Shown: one piece after another, positions 21,829-33,868 of the stretch
How the letters are laid out: every line of letters begins with the position of its first letter
Position numbering within the stretch: the first letter of the stretch is position 1
Assembly: GCA_007258455.2 (NCBI GenBank)
Contig: VDFB02000003.1
Coordinates: 42,163,986-42,227,985, forward strand
DNA: 64,000 bases
Origin: Sequoia sempervirens
Lineage: Eukaryota; Streptophyta; Pinopsida; Cupressales; Cupressaceae
Reading direction: 5' to 3'
Position numbers and translations under genes: made by a program
Notes under the pieces: model-generated
The model's database searches: none
Seen by the model: only the letters and a program-made list of their open reading frames with translations
What the model was told of the DNA's origin: nothing

Positions 21829-24800
21829 GTAAGGATGTTTGTGAGTTTTAGCACAGTTTAAAAGGTGCAGTTTTTTGAAAGTTTTAATTTTACTTACAAT
21901 TTGTTTCTGGTGTGGATGTATTGAATAGTTGCCACATTATACTGTCATTTTCAATTTGGTGCTGCATTTTCTATTACTCTTTTCTACTTCAACGATGCAA
22001 CAAACCTTGTAGATGATTGTTGATATTATAATTTATTTAATAAGCTGTATTGCTCTCTTAAATAAAATTGTCTGGCCTCATGTTTGAGTGGTATGGCCAA
22101 AACACATAAGGATTTGCTTAAAGGGAGTATTCGTTTCATAAGATGTGAATTTTTATGATATAACCGTCCTCCCCAAGGTTGATGCTTGAGAAATAATTAT
22201 TTGTCTATTATGCTAGTTTGTATGTTTGGACCCATATAAATTATCCTTTCTTAAAGTTGTAAAATCTTCTTGTGAGTAACTTTGGCTTACATACCATGAC
22301 TGAGGGGTTTGTCTTCCATTAAATTCACCCAAGAATCACACCCAGCTCTGTCTGTTGGGGTATGCCACATCCAGTAAATTATGTAAGGTATTTTATCCAA
22401 TTTCAACACTTTTTAATGTCTTCTTAGGATCTGAACCAGGGGCTCTACTTTGCAAGCTCCAATAACCACTTGAGCTCAACCCATTTGGCATGAGAAAATA
22501 TAAATTATTGTTTTCGAGAGATTCCTATTGTGTTTCGTGTATGCTACAAGAAGCATGAAATGCACAGGGTCTTTATGTATATTATCACTTTGCATTCTAT
22601 TTTTCCAGTTTGTATTTATTGGGGAGCCTGGAAAACCTAAAGGTGAAATAGTTTTAGAAATAAATTCAGTGAATTTAAAAGTTATGGTGGAAAATCTCTC
22701 ACAAGAAATTGTCTCAACTATACATTTATCATTCATTGAATGATTCGTTGAGTATGCTGACAAATACTCTTAACTAAAGTGTAATGATCCTCCTGTTGTT
22801 GTAATAGCTAAATTTTTCAGTGGATATACTATACTAAAAGAAACTTGGACTTCAGGGGCTTAATATTGGAGAACAGATGTTATATAAGGAACAGACAAAG
22901 GGGCTAATAGAAGAAGGGGAAAGTACGCTATAAGAAGATCCTGCTGTGGAGAATTCATGTAGAGCTGGCCTTAAACTCCGGTCATATGGATTGCTTAGTT
23001 AGAGAAGATTGGAGACTCAATAATGTTGTTTGAAGAATATTTTGTTTTCCATGGGTTTGTTGGCCCAAAAGAGAGGTCAACTGTGTGCTCAGTTCAATGC
23101 GAAATAGTAGAATACTAGTGTGCTATGTTCACGATGACTAGACAAATCAAAACTTTTGAGAAATAAACTAAATAAAACCCATTGAATTGTAGAAAAATAA
23201 AATTAGAACACAAGCATTTGTTTCCTACAAATGTGGGCAATCATAGGCTGCAAACATGAGGTGATTGTCACAATGATGGAGGTTAATGAGCAAACGCATT
23301 GATACTGCAAAGTGAAGATTGTTCAATTAAATATTCAACAATTGCAGTATTCATAGGCTAGGCTACACAGGAATGATAGGCAAGGTATCCCTCAAACAAG
23401 CTGAAACTCAAAAGTTAGCAACAAGTGAAGGCAAACCAAGCTCAAAGCTCACTTAAAGTAATGCTAAGTTGCTGCAAACTCCAAACAGTAAGCAAGTGAA
23501 ATTAATCAAAAGAACTGAAGAAATAAAACTTAAACAAAACCATGACAAACAGGCAAATATTAAGCAATCCAAAGAGGTATGAGGAAAGGAGAAATTACTA
23601 TTAGGAAAGAAACCAAGTTTAGGTCCTATGTGTAAGCCAAGACTGAATGAAAATCACTACAAACAAAGTCTAATCACACAAGCTTTATGTAAATGCAGAA
23701 GAAAACATGCGAAATCAACAATAAAGTGTTAAAGACGAGGCTTGAAATGAAAGATTGCAAAGTTAAGTTCTCATTGAGCAAGGTGCAAATGCAGCAACGG
23801 GTTAAGTCTCAACTAGTAATGTATACCAAGTAATCTCATGAAACTTGCTATAAGAAGACCCTAGGAGGCCAGAACTTGCTGTAACAGGAACTTAGCAAAA
23901 CTAATGAAAGAAATCTAGATTGACAAACTCAGACTCAAGGCAGCTGCAAGAGAGGAGGCCCTTATTCTAGGATAATGAAATACTATAAAGGGACAAAAGA
24001 AAACTCAAAGTTCAAGGATGCAAGATTGTAACAATAGTCATGAAAGACTGACTAAAGATGCGTGTGGCAAGTCAAGAGTCAAAAGAGTTTGCATCAATCA
24101 AATTCTGTAACCCTATGCAAGCTCTGACAGTAGAGAAAGGCCTTCAATGCTTAATGCCTTGTGGCCAGCTAAGATTAGCAAATACTCTGCTTGTGTATCT
24201 AGTAACATTGTGCCATTAAACCATGGGAGTGGAATTGGTATGTTTCAAAAATGTGCCCCTTCTTTAATTAACGCTCCCATCATAATAAGCTCTCCATACA
24301 TTTCAAAATCTAGTCCTCAGGTGACCAACTAATACACTAGAGGTTCAGTCAAGCATCAAATGACTGCATGACCAATAACCAATACTTGAACACATCACAA
24401 TTTGGTTAATTAAACTTAATGCTTTACACAAAAATTTCAAGTATTTGACCCATTTTTCGTGTTTGTTCAGCTGTGTGTCATTCAATGCCTTTTGTATGCA
24501 TTCGTTAATCATTTCCTGTTGGTGTCCCTGCATTTACTTGCATATTGGATTGCTGCTGATTTTTTGCTGCATCAATCACATATACTACTCCGACTATTAT
24601 TTCAGTAACCCCTATGCTTTGACTCCTCTTGGATTTATGGGTATTCAGGAGCATGGGCAAGAAAATAAGCATTCAATCTGATTACCATGTGAAAGATTTG
24701 CATTATTAAGCATATGCATTCTATGAATAAACCATGAATAAATATTGTGCCAATATCTATTTATCTTTCAAATTCTTATTTCCTATATATATTAAATTAA

Positions 24801-26280
24801 GAAACCAACAATCCATACAGATGATTAGTTGTCATTTGTCACTATCAAAACGAACAATATTCATCTTGCATACCAACTGTGGAGCGGGTTTAACTTTTTT
24901 GAAGGTGTAATAAAATTCCATTTTTCTAGCAGGCGAGGCATTAGATTAATAACAAAATGTTTTCATATGCACATGCATGAGGGTAAATGAGGGCCTATGA
25001 ATTATAATGTTAGGGATAATAGAATAGTGGGTAGTTTGAGTCATGGTGAAGCCTAATGAAAGTTGCGTTAGTTTGTTGTTTTCATTATTATCCAATTCTT
25101 ATCTTTAACTTCACATTTAGTTTAGGAATACTAGAAATCTTACTTATTGATATTGAAAAGCAATGAAAAAGGTATTACCTGTAGAATAGTTAAAAACTCG
25201 AAACTATTGAAGGCAGTATAAATCAACATAGAATGTTCGTGTCACCATGTCATGTGAAGTTTTCATTAAATATCTAAACTGGGGTGTTGGTTAAGACACT
25301 TTTGATTTTTACTGTAACCTCCTTTTTAATGTCTTAGAACCAATTCTCAAGTACAATGTACAAAAATTTGGAACCAAATATAGTTACACAGCTTAACAAT
25401 ACTATTGCAGAATTTTAGGCCAAATAGTCAATTTCAATTTCTTGCTATTTCATTTGTGATTCTCCAAAGCCAATTACTTTTATTTACTATGCCAATGGGG
25501 CAAACTTTAAAACAATCACAGCTATAGCCCTTAACTATACTGATACTGACACTTTCCTCACCTGAGCAACACCTTTGATATTACTGATTTTAGTTTCTGC
25601 AATCCATAATAATGAAGAGTGAAGCTTCAAGAGAGAAATGTGTATTGGAATGTTTGAATCAACATTCTTGGGACAAACTTGGTGGCCATTTCATCAGGGT
25701 AAGTAATTGATTCAGATTACAAATTTGAGCTCTTAACGTAGATAAGTCTGTTATATGTCAAGAGGCAGAGAGCCCATAAGTATATATGCTATAATGTGGC
25801 ATCTTAAAATATTTAATGCCAATAGGTAAATCTGTTATACATTCACATTTTTAGTAAACCTGAGGTTAATTTAGAAGCTGAACATACAATCATTTGAGTA
25901 TGGTGAGCTGCTTATCAAGTTGTAAAAGCAGTACTGATATTCTTCGATGGGAACATGCAGAAATTCTCAAAAGAAGTAATTGCAATGAGATCCTCTTCAG
26001 ATATCATGGTCATATCATCTGTAATGCAGACAGAATTACCTGGGTCAATTTTATGTTTGAGATTCTCAATGGATTAGGCTGGAAAACTTTTATTTCTTTC
26101 ACCCGGCAGGAATCTACAGTCAGTTATAACAGATTCTGATATTAGATTTGTGTATATTTTTTTAATTTTTTGTCTTCTTAGGATCCTGCTAGGGGTAAAA
26201 TATAGAAACAGAAAATAGAAGATTTCCATTGAAAAACCTTTAGTGCATTGAGGACCAAAATTGCAGTGAATGGCAAAATG
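21829..26280 (+). other. Intron 4 of the visible gene, left part
   Basis: Non-coding. It includes the SINE-like piece at 22270-22485. On the minus strand near 24130-24340 is a short stop-broken reading with NIPIPLPWFNGTMLLDTQAE and YLLILAGHKAL that looks protein-like, but I could not assign it to a family. Nothing else is recognised. Confidence 0.5.
22270..22485 (-). mobile_element. Probable tRNA-derived SINE fragment
   Basis: On the minus strand, TGAGCTCAAGTGG (plus 22466-22478) matches a polymerase III A box, and GGTTCAGATCC (plus 22427-22437) matches a B box, at tRNA-like spacing. The intervening TTATTGGAGCTTGCAAAG fits a tRNA head. The body appears to continue leftward to about 22270. 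No target duplication was found. Confidence 0.5.
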
Positions 26281-26402
26281 CAAACCATATAAAAATCAGA
26301 GAATTCAAACCATAAAACAAAAAAAGAATCTAAGTTATAAAACAAACCATATAAAAATCAGAGAATTCAAACCATAAAACAAAAAAAGAATCTAAGTTAT
26401 AA
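26281..26402. repeat. 62-bp perfect tandem duplication
   Basis: Two nearly identical units start CAAACCATATAAAAATCAGA at 26281 and 26343. The near-perfect identity suggests a recent duplication relative to the surrounding decay. Confidence 0.92.
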
Positions 26403-28800
26403 ATCTTTCTTATTGTTGTTATTGAAACATAAAAATAAATATATTTCATCCTAGCCTAAGATGCAGCTAAACCTAGAATGAAAGAATTTTAGTTGTGTGT
26501 GGGGTGTGTGATATGTTTCATTAAGGACACACACAACCAGTCAAAATGCTTGGCTGCCTACCTTAAGGGAGAGCCAAGTAGGCTTTGAATCTGATTGGGG
26601 TCCTGTTTTAATTGAAATGTCCTAGATGAATGAAGCATGCAAGTGACAAATGAACTAACAACTAATCTGAAACTACTGATAATATACAGAAAACCCAGAA
26701 TCTAACAATAAAGAGGGAAAAGGGACTCAGAGAGGAACCTGTCGCCGAAAGCAGGAGGCATAGAAGTGAGGGGGACATAGGCGTGCCACACTAGTGTCCT
26801 GAGGGCAGAAATCCAGATGAAGATCTCAGGATCTGATCAGCTCCAGCAGGCATTAAGCATCCATCTTTCGTCAGATGCAGCTCAGCTTCATCTTGCGATC
26901 CCTGTGGATATGCAAAACCCTAGTCTTCACATGTAATGATGCAAGCAAGGCACAAGGTTAGGGTTAGGGTTCCAAGAAGCTCCAATCTTCAAATCTTTCT
27001 CCCACAGTAACCACCTGATAACCTGCACACAAGAGGGGGAAAAGTGTTTGTGTTGTATAGGGGCTTGCCTTAGTCAAACCGGTGTAAGTGTATCCACTTC
27101 CACAACAACAATGATGAGATGAGAAAGAGTGTGCTCTAGAAGAGCAGAGGCTAAGATAAATAAAAGAGAGAGCGTGCTCTAGGAGAGCAGAGGCTAAATC
27201 TGTAATTAAAGACAAAAGCTTACCACATAAGTCTGAAAACCCTTAGGAATCCATGAAGACTCCACGAATCACACACAAGGATGAAGAAGATGATAAAATC
27301 CTGTGAGAGGTTAGTACATATAAAAAATATAGATCACAAATATTAGCACTTGTTTAAGAAATCTTACCTGTAAACGAGGAGGGATATTACAACTCAGAGA
27401 TGCAGTTTTTCATAATCAAATAATTGTATTTTCAGAGATGTAGTTTTGCTATAGAAATATGAGTGTTGTTGCTCTGATTTATTAAATTAATACTTTAATG
27501 GTAGCATTATTTGTAGTCTGTATATGAAAAGTTTCCTTAGAAAACTTGAGTTGCATTGCTTTATAGTTTATGTAGCATCAGCATAGTAGATAGTCAAGCT
27601 TATTTTGGAGAAAAATGGCAAGGAATTGATTACTTGGGATTGAATTGCATAGCAGTATCATTGAGTTTTGTGCATGGATTTCAATGTTTTTGGAAAATGA
27701 AGTTGATTATTGGTTCCAATACGTTGAAAATACAAAGTTTTAGTTTTACTAATTGTTTCATGATTTTGATTGTTCTAATAATGAAACTATTGTCCTATAA
27801 TCCTATTATACTCCATAACTAGCCAAGATATATTAAATAATATATGAATAGAGATCAAGACTGTTTGAATCTTATATAAATATTCTTGCTATCCTCTAAG
27901 TACCTTGCTAAAGAAATAGTTTTTAGCCTTAGAATTGCAATGCTTTAACTGCTGAAATTGATGTAGTGGGTACACAACATGCACTCTAAGAAAGTAAATA
28001 ACTGTAATACACATTGAAAGAGGAATTAACACAAGAATTTACAGCGGAGAAAACAAATATGGGAGATTCCAGAACCATGGGGTTGTGCTTCATCTCTACT
28101 ATCACCTAATAAACGTTAAACCCAATTGTTTCAGTGAATCCTCCAAGAACACTGTGGGATGTTTACAACACTATTGCAATGCACTACGATACTTTACTCA
28201 CTCTCAAACTTGCTGATACTACTCTATTATTCCACTCAGCTGTACATACATGCCATAGCTCCATAATGATAAAACACATATCAATGACATATAATCTCTA
28301 AGGGGTGTGTTACATATTTGTGACAAACAGGTTGAATATAGATCCCAAAGGTCAGAGAGCTCGAGAAGATAAGTCTGTAAAAACCTATCTGTATGACTCT
28401 GTTCTGATCAGTACGGGTTAAGTTCCATCCATATATGCTAAGGAGTTTGTTCCCTTAGCTTGGATGAGTATAAACTCATTATTTCTAGATAGTTCTGCAG
28501 GAGCTCATAGGCTTTAGAGTGTCTGGATCACTCTTGAGACCTCTGGCACCTGCTTCAAGTTACTTCACTTAGTATTACAAATTGCGAAGTATATTATGTT
28601 ACATCAGTTAAAGTGGATTCAACAGGTTAAATGATTTAATTTGATCATGTTATTATATATATCATAGAAGTATATATCTTTAATTTATCCCGATCTCTTG
28701 TGATAATTCTTTTATCACTGCCGCTTTTGATAAATTGCTGAAAAACTTGTGAGAAATTTAATTTTATCAATCCAACATGTTTCTGCCATTTTTTGACTAA
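26403..28800 (+). other. Intron 4, middle part: GC-richer patch, otherwise nothing recognised
   Basis: 26700-27000 is richer in G and C than its surroundings and includes two and a half copies of GGGTTA (26957-26971). A GAGAGTGTGCTCTAGAAGAG-like unit occurs twice (27125-27150 and 27168-27193), a local duplication. No coding signal. Confidence 0.45.
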
Positions 28801-28930
28801 TTTTTCTTGTGATTAATCACCGACAAAGCACATTTTTTTGGGGGGGAAGGGAGGCGGGGCGAGGGGAGGACGGGGAATTGTGATTTTTCTTGTGATTAAT
28901 CACCGACAAAACACAATTTTGTGGGGGTAG
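28801..28930. repeat. Duplicated unit with a guanine-run tract (possible G-quadruplex)
   Basis: TTCTTGTGATTAATCACCGA occurs twice (28804 and 28888), each copy followed by ACAAARCACA and a G-rich tract. The first tract, 28840-28875, contains five G-runs of three to eight bases separated by one to four bases, which meets the usual G-quadruplex pattern on the + strand. Confidence 0.75.
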
Positions 28931-29759
28931 AGGGAGAAATTGTGATTATTTTGCACTTAAATTGGATATTTTATTGGTCAAAAAAATCTAGTGTCAGGGT
29001 TTTTTTCTTCTGATTTTTTCTGTTTTTTGAATTTTTCCCTAACTCTAACCCTTGCCTCATATTTCATATTTCATATTTATCCTTTTTTTGTTTTTTTTTT
29101 TTGCTGATTTTATCCCAATAAATTGAAAATAACTTTATCTTTTGGTTTCCTGAGAAAGATATTGCTTCTATGATATATGATCCAATGCACGTCTTTTCTT
29201 TGATTCTTCTTCTGATTGAATTTCCCGAATAGATTTAGTGAACAAATAAAAATCTCAACTGATTAATTATAATTTGCATTGTAGATAGGGAAAAATCGGG
29301 GGAAGCATGAATCATCAATAGAAACCATAAAACTATCTAAATTCAAGCCATAATGACCCTAATCTAACAATGAAGCACAAATGACAATAGAAATCACAAT
29401 AATAAAGCAATAAAATCTTAATTCCTATGCCATAGTTGATTCTCCTTCATTGTTCTTCTCCATTTTGCTTTGTTTGTTCTCAAATTTGTAGTATGCAATG
29501 TATTTGATAAGCTTGATGTGTAGTAGCAAGATCCCAAGATAGTAATAGTATGAGTGATAGCAAAACTTCAAAGATTGTGGTTAACCTTAAAATGGAATCG
29601 AAAGTTTGTTTTTATAGAAATCACAATTCGAATGAAGGGTGAGGATTGAATGATGATGTATGATGATCAATGGATGAGATTGATTGAGAAGAAAAGAGAT
29701 AAGGATGTGAAGAAGGGACCGCAATCCAAGAAATTAGGTGAAAAATGGGGCTCGAATTA

Positions 29760-30220
29760 AGAGTAAATAAATTAAACAATTGCCACAATAATTTAATTTA
29801 GGAGATGGTTAATGAATAATTAAATTATAGAAGAAGAGAGGGATTTAAAATATTAAATCATTGAAAGCAATTATTTAATAATAGATGGAGGTAAATGATA
29901 AATAATTAAATAATTAAAAACAATTATTCAGTTATAGAGGAGAGGAAATGATAAATAATTAAATAATTTTTATAATTTATTTAATTATAGAAGAAAAGAG
30001 ATAATGAATAATTATTATTTAATTATAGAAGAAAGGAGAGAAAGTGAAAATGAATAATTAAATAAATAACAATATTATTTAATTATAGATGGGAAAAGAG
30101 AATAATCAGTGACGTAATTAAATAATATAATAAATTAATTAAATAATTTTTTTTTATTCAATTAATAGAAGAAAGTGGTATTAAGGACAATTAAAATTAT
30201 TTAATTATGTAGAAAAGACT
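29760..30220. repeat. Degenerate AT-rich minisatellite
   Basis: About seven to eight imperfect units alternate AATAATTAAATAATT with TTTAATTATAGAAGAAA plus a GAGA tail, period near 50-65 bp. It lies in the 8.9-kb intron, roughly 0.5 kb before the RING exon. Confidence 0.75.
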
Positions 30221-30681
30221 CGAGAGAAAATGTTGCTTGTAGGTTGGAGATATTTTTTTAGTGTCTACATGCATAACAATATTTATTTATTTACTTTTAA
30301 TATTGACACACCTTTGACTGTAGCTGCGGTTGACTCTTTTAAAGGCTATAAGAATATTCTATTTTTCTAGGATCTGCGTCTTGAGAATTTTATTTGCAAG
30401 GGTAAATGGGGGCTGAATCATAATTTTTCGAAACAATAAATTGTGGGTAGTTTGTCTCACGATGAAGTAATAACAAAAGTTGTATTAATTTGTTTCTTTG
30501 ATATTTTTCAATTATTTTCTTGAGTTTTTTGAGAAATACATACTAAATCATACTTCTGGTACAAGACAGCAACTAAAAAGATCACATACGTTGTTTTTGG
30601 CATTGTGGGTGTTGAATTGCTAGTGTATTTACCATGGCACTAATATTGTTTTTTACGTTTACCGACAATTGTTCACTGCAG

Positions 30682-30785
30682 GTTCTGGCAGCTGGAGACT
30701 TGTGTGCAATCTGCCAGGAGAAAATGCATGCCCCAATATTACTTCGTTGTAAACATATATTTTGCGAGGAATGCGTGTCAGAATG
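30682..30785 (+). CDS. RNFT-type E3 ligase, first RING exon
   Basis: The acceptor is ACTGCAG and the donor GTAGTT, a less usual but valid GT. It encodes [15 protein letters not shown], then [19 protein letters not shown] and the first two bases of a Trp codon. The cysteines and histidine form the first six zinc ligands of a C3HC4 RING (C-x2-C, x11, C-x-H-x2-C-x2-C). The split Trp is completed by the next exon. All ligands are intact, so there is no sign that this gene is a pseudogene. Confidence 0.96.
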
Positions 30786-30904
30786 GTAGTTCCCTCCTTT
30801 TGCTACATGTATTTCTCATTTATTATTATTAAGGCACTTTTATGCACAAAGAAGGGAACATTTATAATTTTTTTATTGACTTTAATGCTTAAAATTCCAT
30901 CCAG

Positions 30905-31010
30905 GTTTGAAAGGGAGAGGACATGCCCATTGTGTCGAGCTTTGGTAAAGCCAGCTGATTTGAGATCCTTTGGGGATGGCTCTACCAGCCTTTTCTTCCA
31001 GCTTTTTTGA
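30905..31010 (+). CDS. RNFT-type E3 ligase, last exon: end of RING and stop
   Basis: After acceptor ATCCAG the first base completes the Trp codon. The exon reads [10 protein letters not shown], giving the last two zinc ligands ten residues after the preceding Cys, then [20 protein letters not shown] and F-Q-L-F before TGA at 31008-31010. The tail resembles the end of animal RNFT proteins (a D-G-x-T-S motif and a terminal F-Q-x-F/Y), which supports RNFT over generic RING proteins. The 119-bp intron before it is the only short one besides the 415-bp intron. Confidence 0.96.
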
Positions 31011-32115
31011 TTTTGTTGCAAGGGGAGCAAGACTAAGTTACTCAACTTGAAACTATGGATAATTCGAAAGAGCACCAAGTCATCTGAGAAGAGACATCAT
31101 CAATATTGTGCTTATGCACCAGAAACCTGTTTCTGTTTCTGACATTTCAGACATCAGAGAGTGTTCTTAAGAAGTAAATTATTCAATTTCAGGCCTTTTT
31201 ATTGACGCCATGCTTGTATCTGCAATCAGTTGTCAATGCCATTTTCTAAGGTTTCTTTGCATGGGGAAATCCATTTTGTGAGAAATTATTTCATTAATGA
31301 AGTATAATGGAGCGCGTTGATTAAGTTTGTAGACTAGACGTTACCAGTTACTCTTAAACTGAAAAAGTGTAATTTGAATGTGGTCTTTTGACATGGATTC
31401 ATAATCTCAGATCATGATCCTCCCGAGTGATCAAGTCTAGTAAATATGTCCAAAATTTTACATGCAAGAGATGCATAATGCATTTTGGCAGATAATTGAT
31501 TATTATTTTTCTACCATTTTGGTTGCAATTTCTTAAGGGAAAACATCTAGTGAAGCACTGTGGACTGGTCACAACTTTCTACCTACAATGACCAAGAAAA
31601 GAAACTTAAAGAGCCTATAGGAAACTTAAATGCTGCGGTTTCTCAAATCAAGGTTTGTTTTTCTTAGCGAATAAACAAGCACAAAGATCAGATTCATATT
31701 TATTAAAAAAACAAACCAGTGAAAAGAATCTGAAAAATCGAGTATTACTTAAAATCGTTCTGTTTGCAATGTCAACACTTAGCAGTGTAGCTGCATCATC
31801 TTTGAGAGCAGTGGATATGTGAATACTTCCATGTGGAAATTGTTGTGCATGGTCCTGACATAAACGTCGTTTGATGGAAGCTAGAGTTTTGTGAGTTTTG
31901 AAAAACTATTTGATGGTATGCGAAGACTAATAGGAACCAATCTGATAAATGAATGGTTTGATAGGAAGGCTATATTATATACCCGGGGAAGTTGGATATC
32001 TTATCTGTATCTCAACATAAAGAGAAATTTGGATTTATTTATTCGCATGAAAATATAGAGTACATAAGCAAGATTTTATAATGGAGGTGTATTCAAAATA
32101 TGGTTTTAGAAGAGG
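31011..32115 (+). other. 3' flank of the RNFT-type gene
   Basis: Non-coding sequence follows the stop codon. AT-rich stretches such as TTCATTAATGAAGTATAATG near 31290-31310 could serve as plant polyadenylation signals, but no single site can be fixed from sequence. From about 31500 onward I see no gene, and retrotransposon sequence starts near 32116. Confidence 0.35.
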
Positions 32116-32120
32116 GGGGC

Positions 32121-33521
32121 AGAATTTGCCCCCCTTCTTGAGATTGCCCTAAATCTTGCCTTAGAATCACAAGTTTAATGCAGTTAGGGTTACAACTTGT
32201 CAATTAAATGTTTTAAACACGCTGAATCTTGGTTTAGGACTTGCAATCATGCTAGATAATATTGGAAATATAATTCACATGATCAAAACATATATAATAA
32301 ACTACACAATATCTATTTAAACCATGTAAACAACATAACTATTTCAAATCTATATAAACTACACAATATCTATAGTGCATGATGGAAGGTTAGCTATAAT
32401 AGGAGTTGGATGAGAAACATGATAGGGCGCCCGAAGCTATCCTCATGCTAAGCCCAAGAGCAGATATACCATCCCTCTTGGCCCCAAGTGGCAGACACAT
32501 GGGTATCCAACCTGGGGTGGTGTGCTTAGTGGATAAACTTGTATCTACCTTCCCTATCCATGCTGCCTTATCCATCCTTCTTATAATTGAGACTCTTTGA
32601 ATCCCTCTCAACAAACAACCCATCTAGAGATTAAAGGGAAAGCTACAATGGGGTGCTCATAGATTCTCCTATCTAAGCCCAAGGGCAGACATTCCCCCCT
32701 TGGCCCACAAGTGACAAATATGTGGGCATCCGACATGGGTGGCATACTTAGAAGGAAATCTTGTATTTGCTTCCCCTTCTTGTATTTACCCACTCCTCCA
32801 CATGGTTGCTTATTGGGAATGCACAATTTAATGACTAATAGGAATCTAGTTTGACCAACAATTACATCAATAAACATATCCAGATTCATAAGAGATTATA
32901 CATTAATAAACACATAATTATTCACAATAATCATAATAGTGCATGCCACAATACTTGCTAAAATAAAAGATTGCTATATTCTAAGATGCAAATATACTAA
33001 CAAATGTTGACTTGTGCCCTTGTTTGCTGAGTGCAGATAATTATGATTGATATGCTCCAATTACCTTCTTGTTCGACCTGTTTTTAATATTTAGAAGATA
33101 TTGCTTCCCCTTGGGATCACTACTTATGTTCTTTTCATACCCTTTTTAAATCTTCAAGAGAGGTGTCCCTATGTAGAGGAGAAAAAGAGAGGCGTCTCAT
33201 TTTAAGTAGGCACCCTTTCATTTATTTGATCGCTGCAATATTAGTAAAACTAACCGCGGCCTCTTTTCTTGTTAAAATATAATCATGCCTTGATCGTTGA
33301 TCTTGGTTATTTATTAATATACGTTATTTAATATGTTTTGATCGCTGATATTATTTGCTGCCTTTCATACCAATGTAATTTGCTGTCCAAAAAAATGGTT
33401 GCTCCACTTAATTTCTGTGAGGGTTATGATTGGGGCATGACAACTTAGTTTAAAGGCAATGATTTATTATTGGAATTTTCTGCAATTTTCCTAAGTGTTG
33501 GGAAAAGCCAAGGGCATGACA
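32121..33521 (-). repeat. LTR A: 3' LTR of Ty3/gypsy element 1
   Basis: About 1.4 kb aligns along its length with 38234-39624. On the minus strand it begins TGTCATGCCCTTGGC (ending at plus 33521). The expected terminal CATTACA at the left end is not conserved; it is replaced by a GC hairpin (32110-32141). It contains an internal degenerate duplication (about 32428-32555 and 32650-32790) built around CTAAGCCCAAGRGCAGA. Confidence 0.85.
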
Positions 33522-33599
33522 GTTCGCCGTTCCTAAGATTGTCCTCAAGCAATTTGAAATTTGGATGATCAAAAATCTCGACACCCTCCCAAGTTAGGT

Positions 33600-33750
33600 C
33601 TTCCGTAGGAAGCCCTTTCCACTTAACTAGATACTCAGGGATAGTTTTATTTTTTAATTTTTTCTCCTTCATATTAAGAATGATCTTGGGTTCTAGTATC
33701 AACTTACTTTCATCGTCCAATGGGGGCAAATTTTGAACATGGAGTGACAT
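33600..33750 (-). pseudogene. Chromodomain of gypsy element 1
   Basis: The integrase C-terminus carries EYLVKWKGLPTEDLTWEG, a chromodomain signature (Y-L-V-K-W-K-G and the later W). This places the element among chromoviruses, where the domain targets integration to modified chromatin. The reading continues to a stop near 33445. Confidence 0.85.
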
Positions 33751-33868
33751 GTTGTCCTAACACCTTTTTGAGATGAGAGACATGAAAGCCATTATGAATC
33801 TTGCTATCAACTGGTAGTTCCAACTTGTTGGCAACCTCTCCTATTCTTCTCAAAATCTTATATGGTCC

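Noticed and set aside
24600..24680. Possible extra RNFT exon
   Set aside because: No acceptor-donor pair giving family-like sequence; only a short chance reading.
25620..25700. Exon-like open stretch ending at GGTAAGTAA in intron 4
   Set aside because: The neighbouring exons join directly in frame with family-conserved sequence, leaving no room for an extra exon, and the reading shows no RNFT similarity.
26957..26971. Telomere-like GGTTAGGGTTAGGGTT
   Set aside because: Only about two and a half units, in an intron; plant telomere repeats are TTTAGGG and no array is present.
32390..32623. 77-residue minus-strand open frame that also occurs at 38498-38731
   Set aside because: It lies within the LTRs and is conserved only because the LTRs are duplicates; no protein features are visible.
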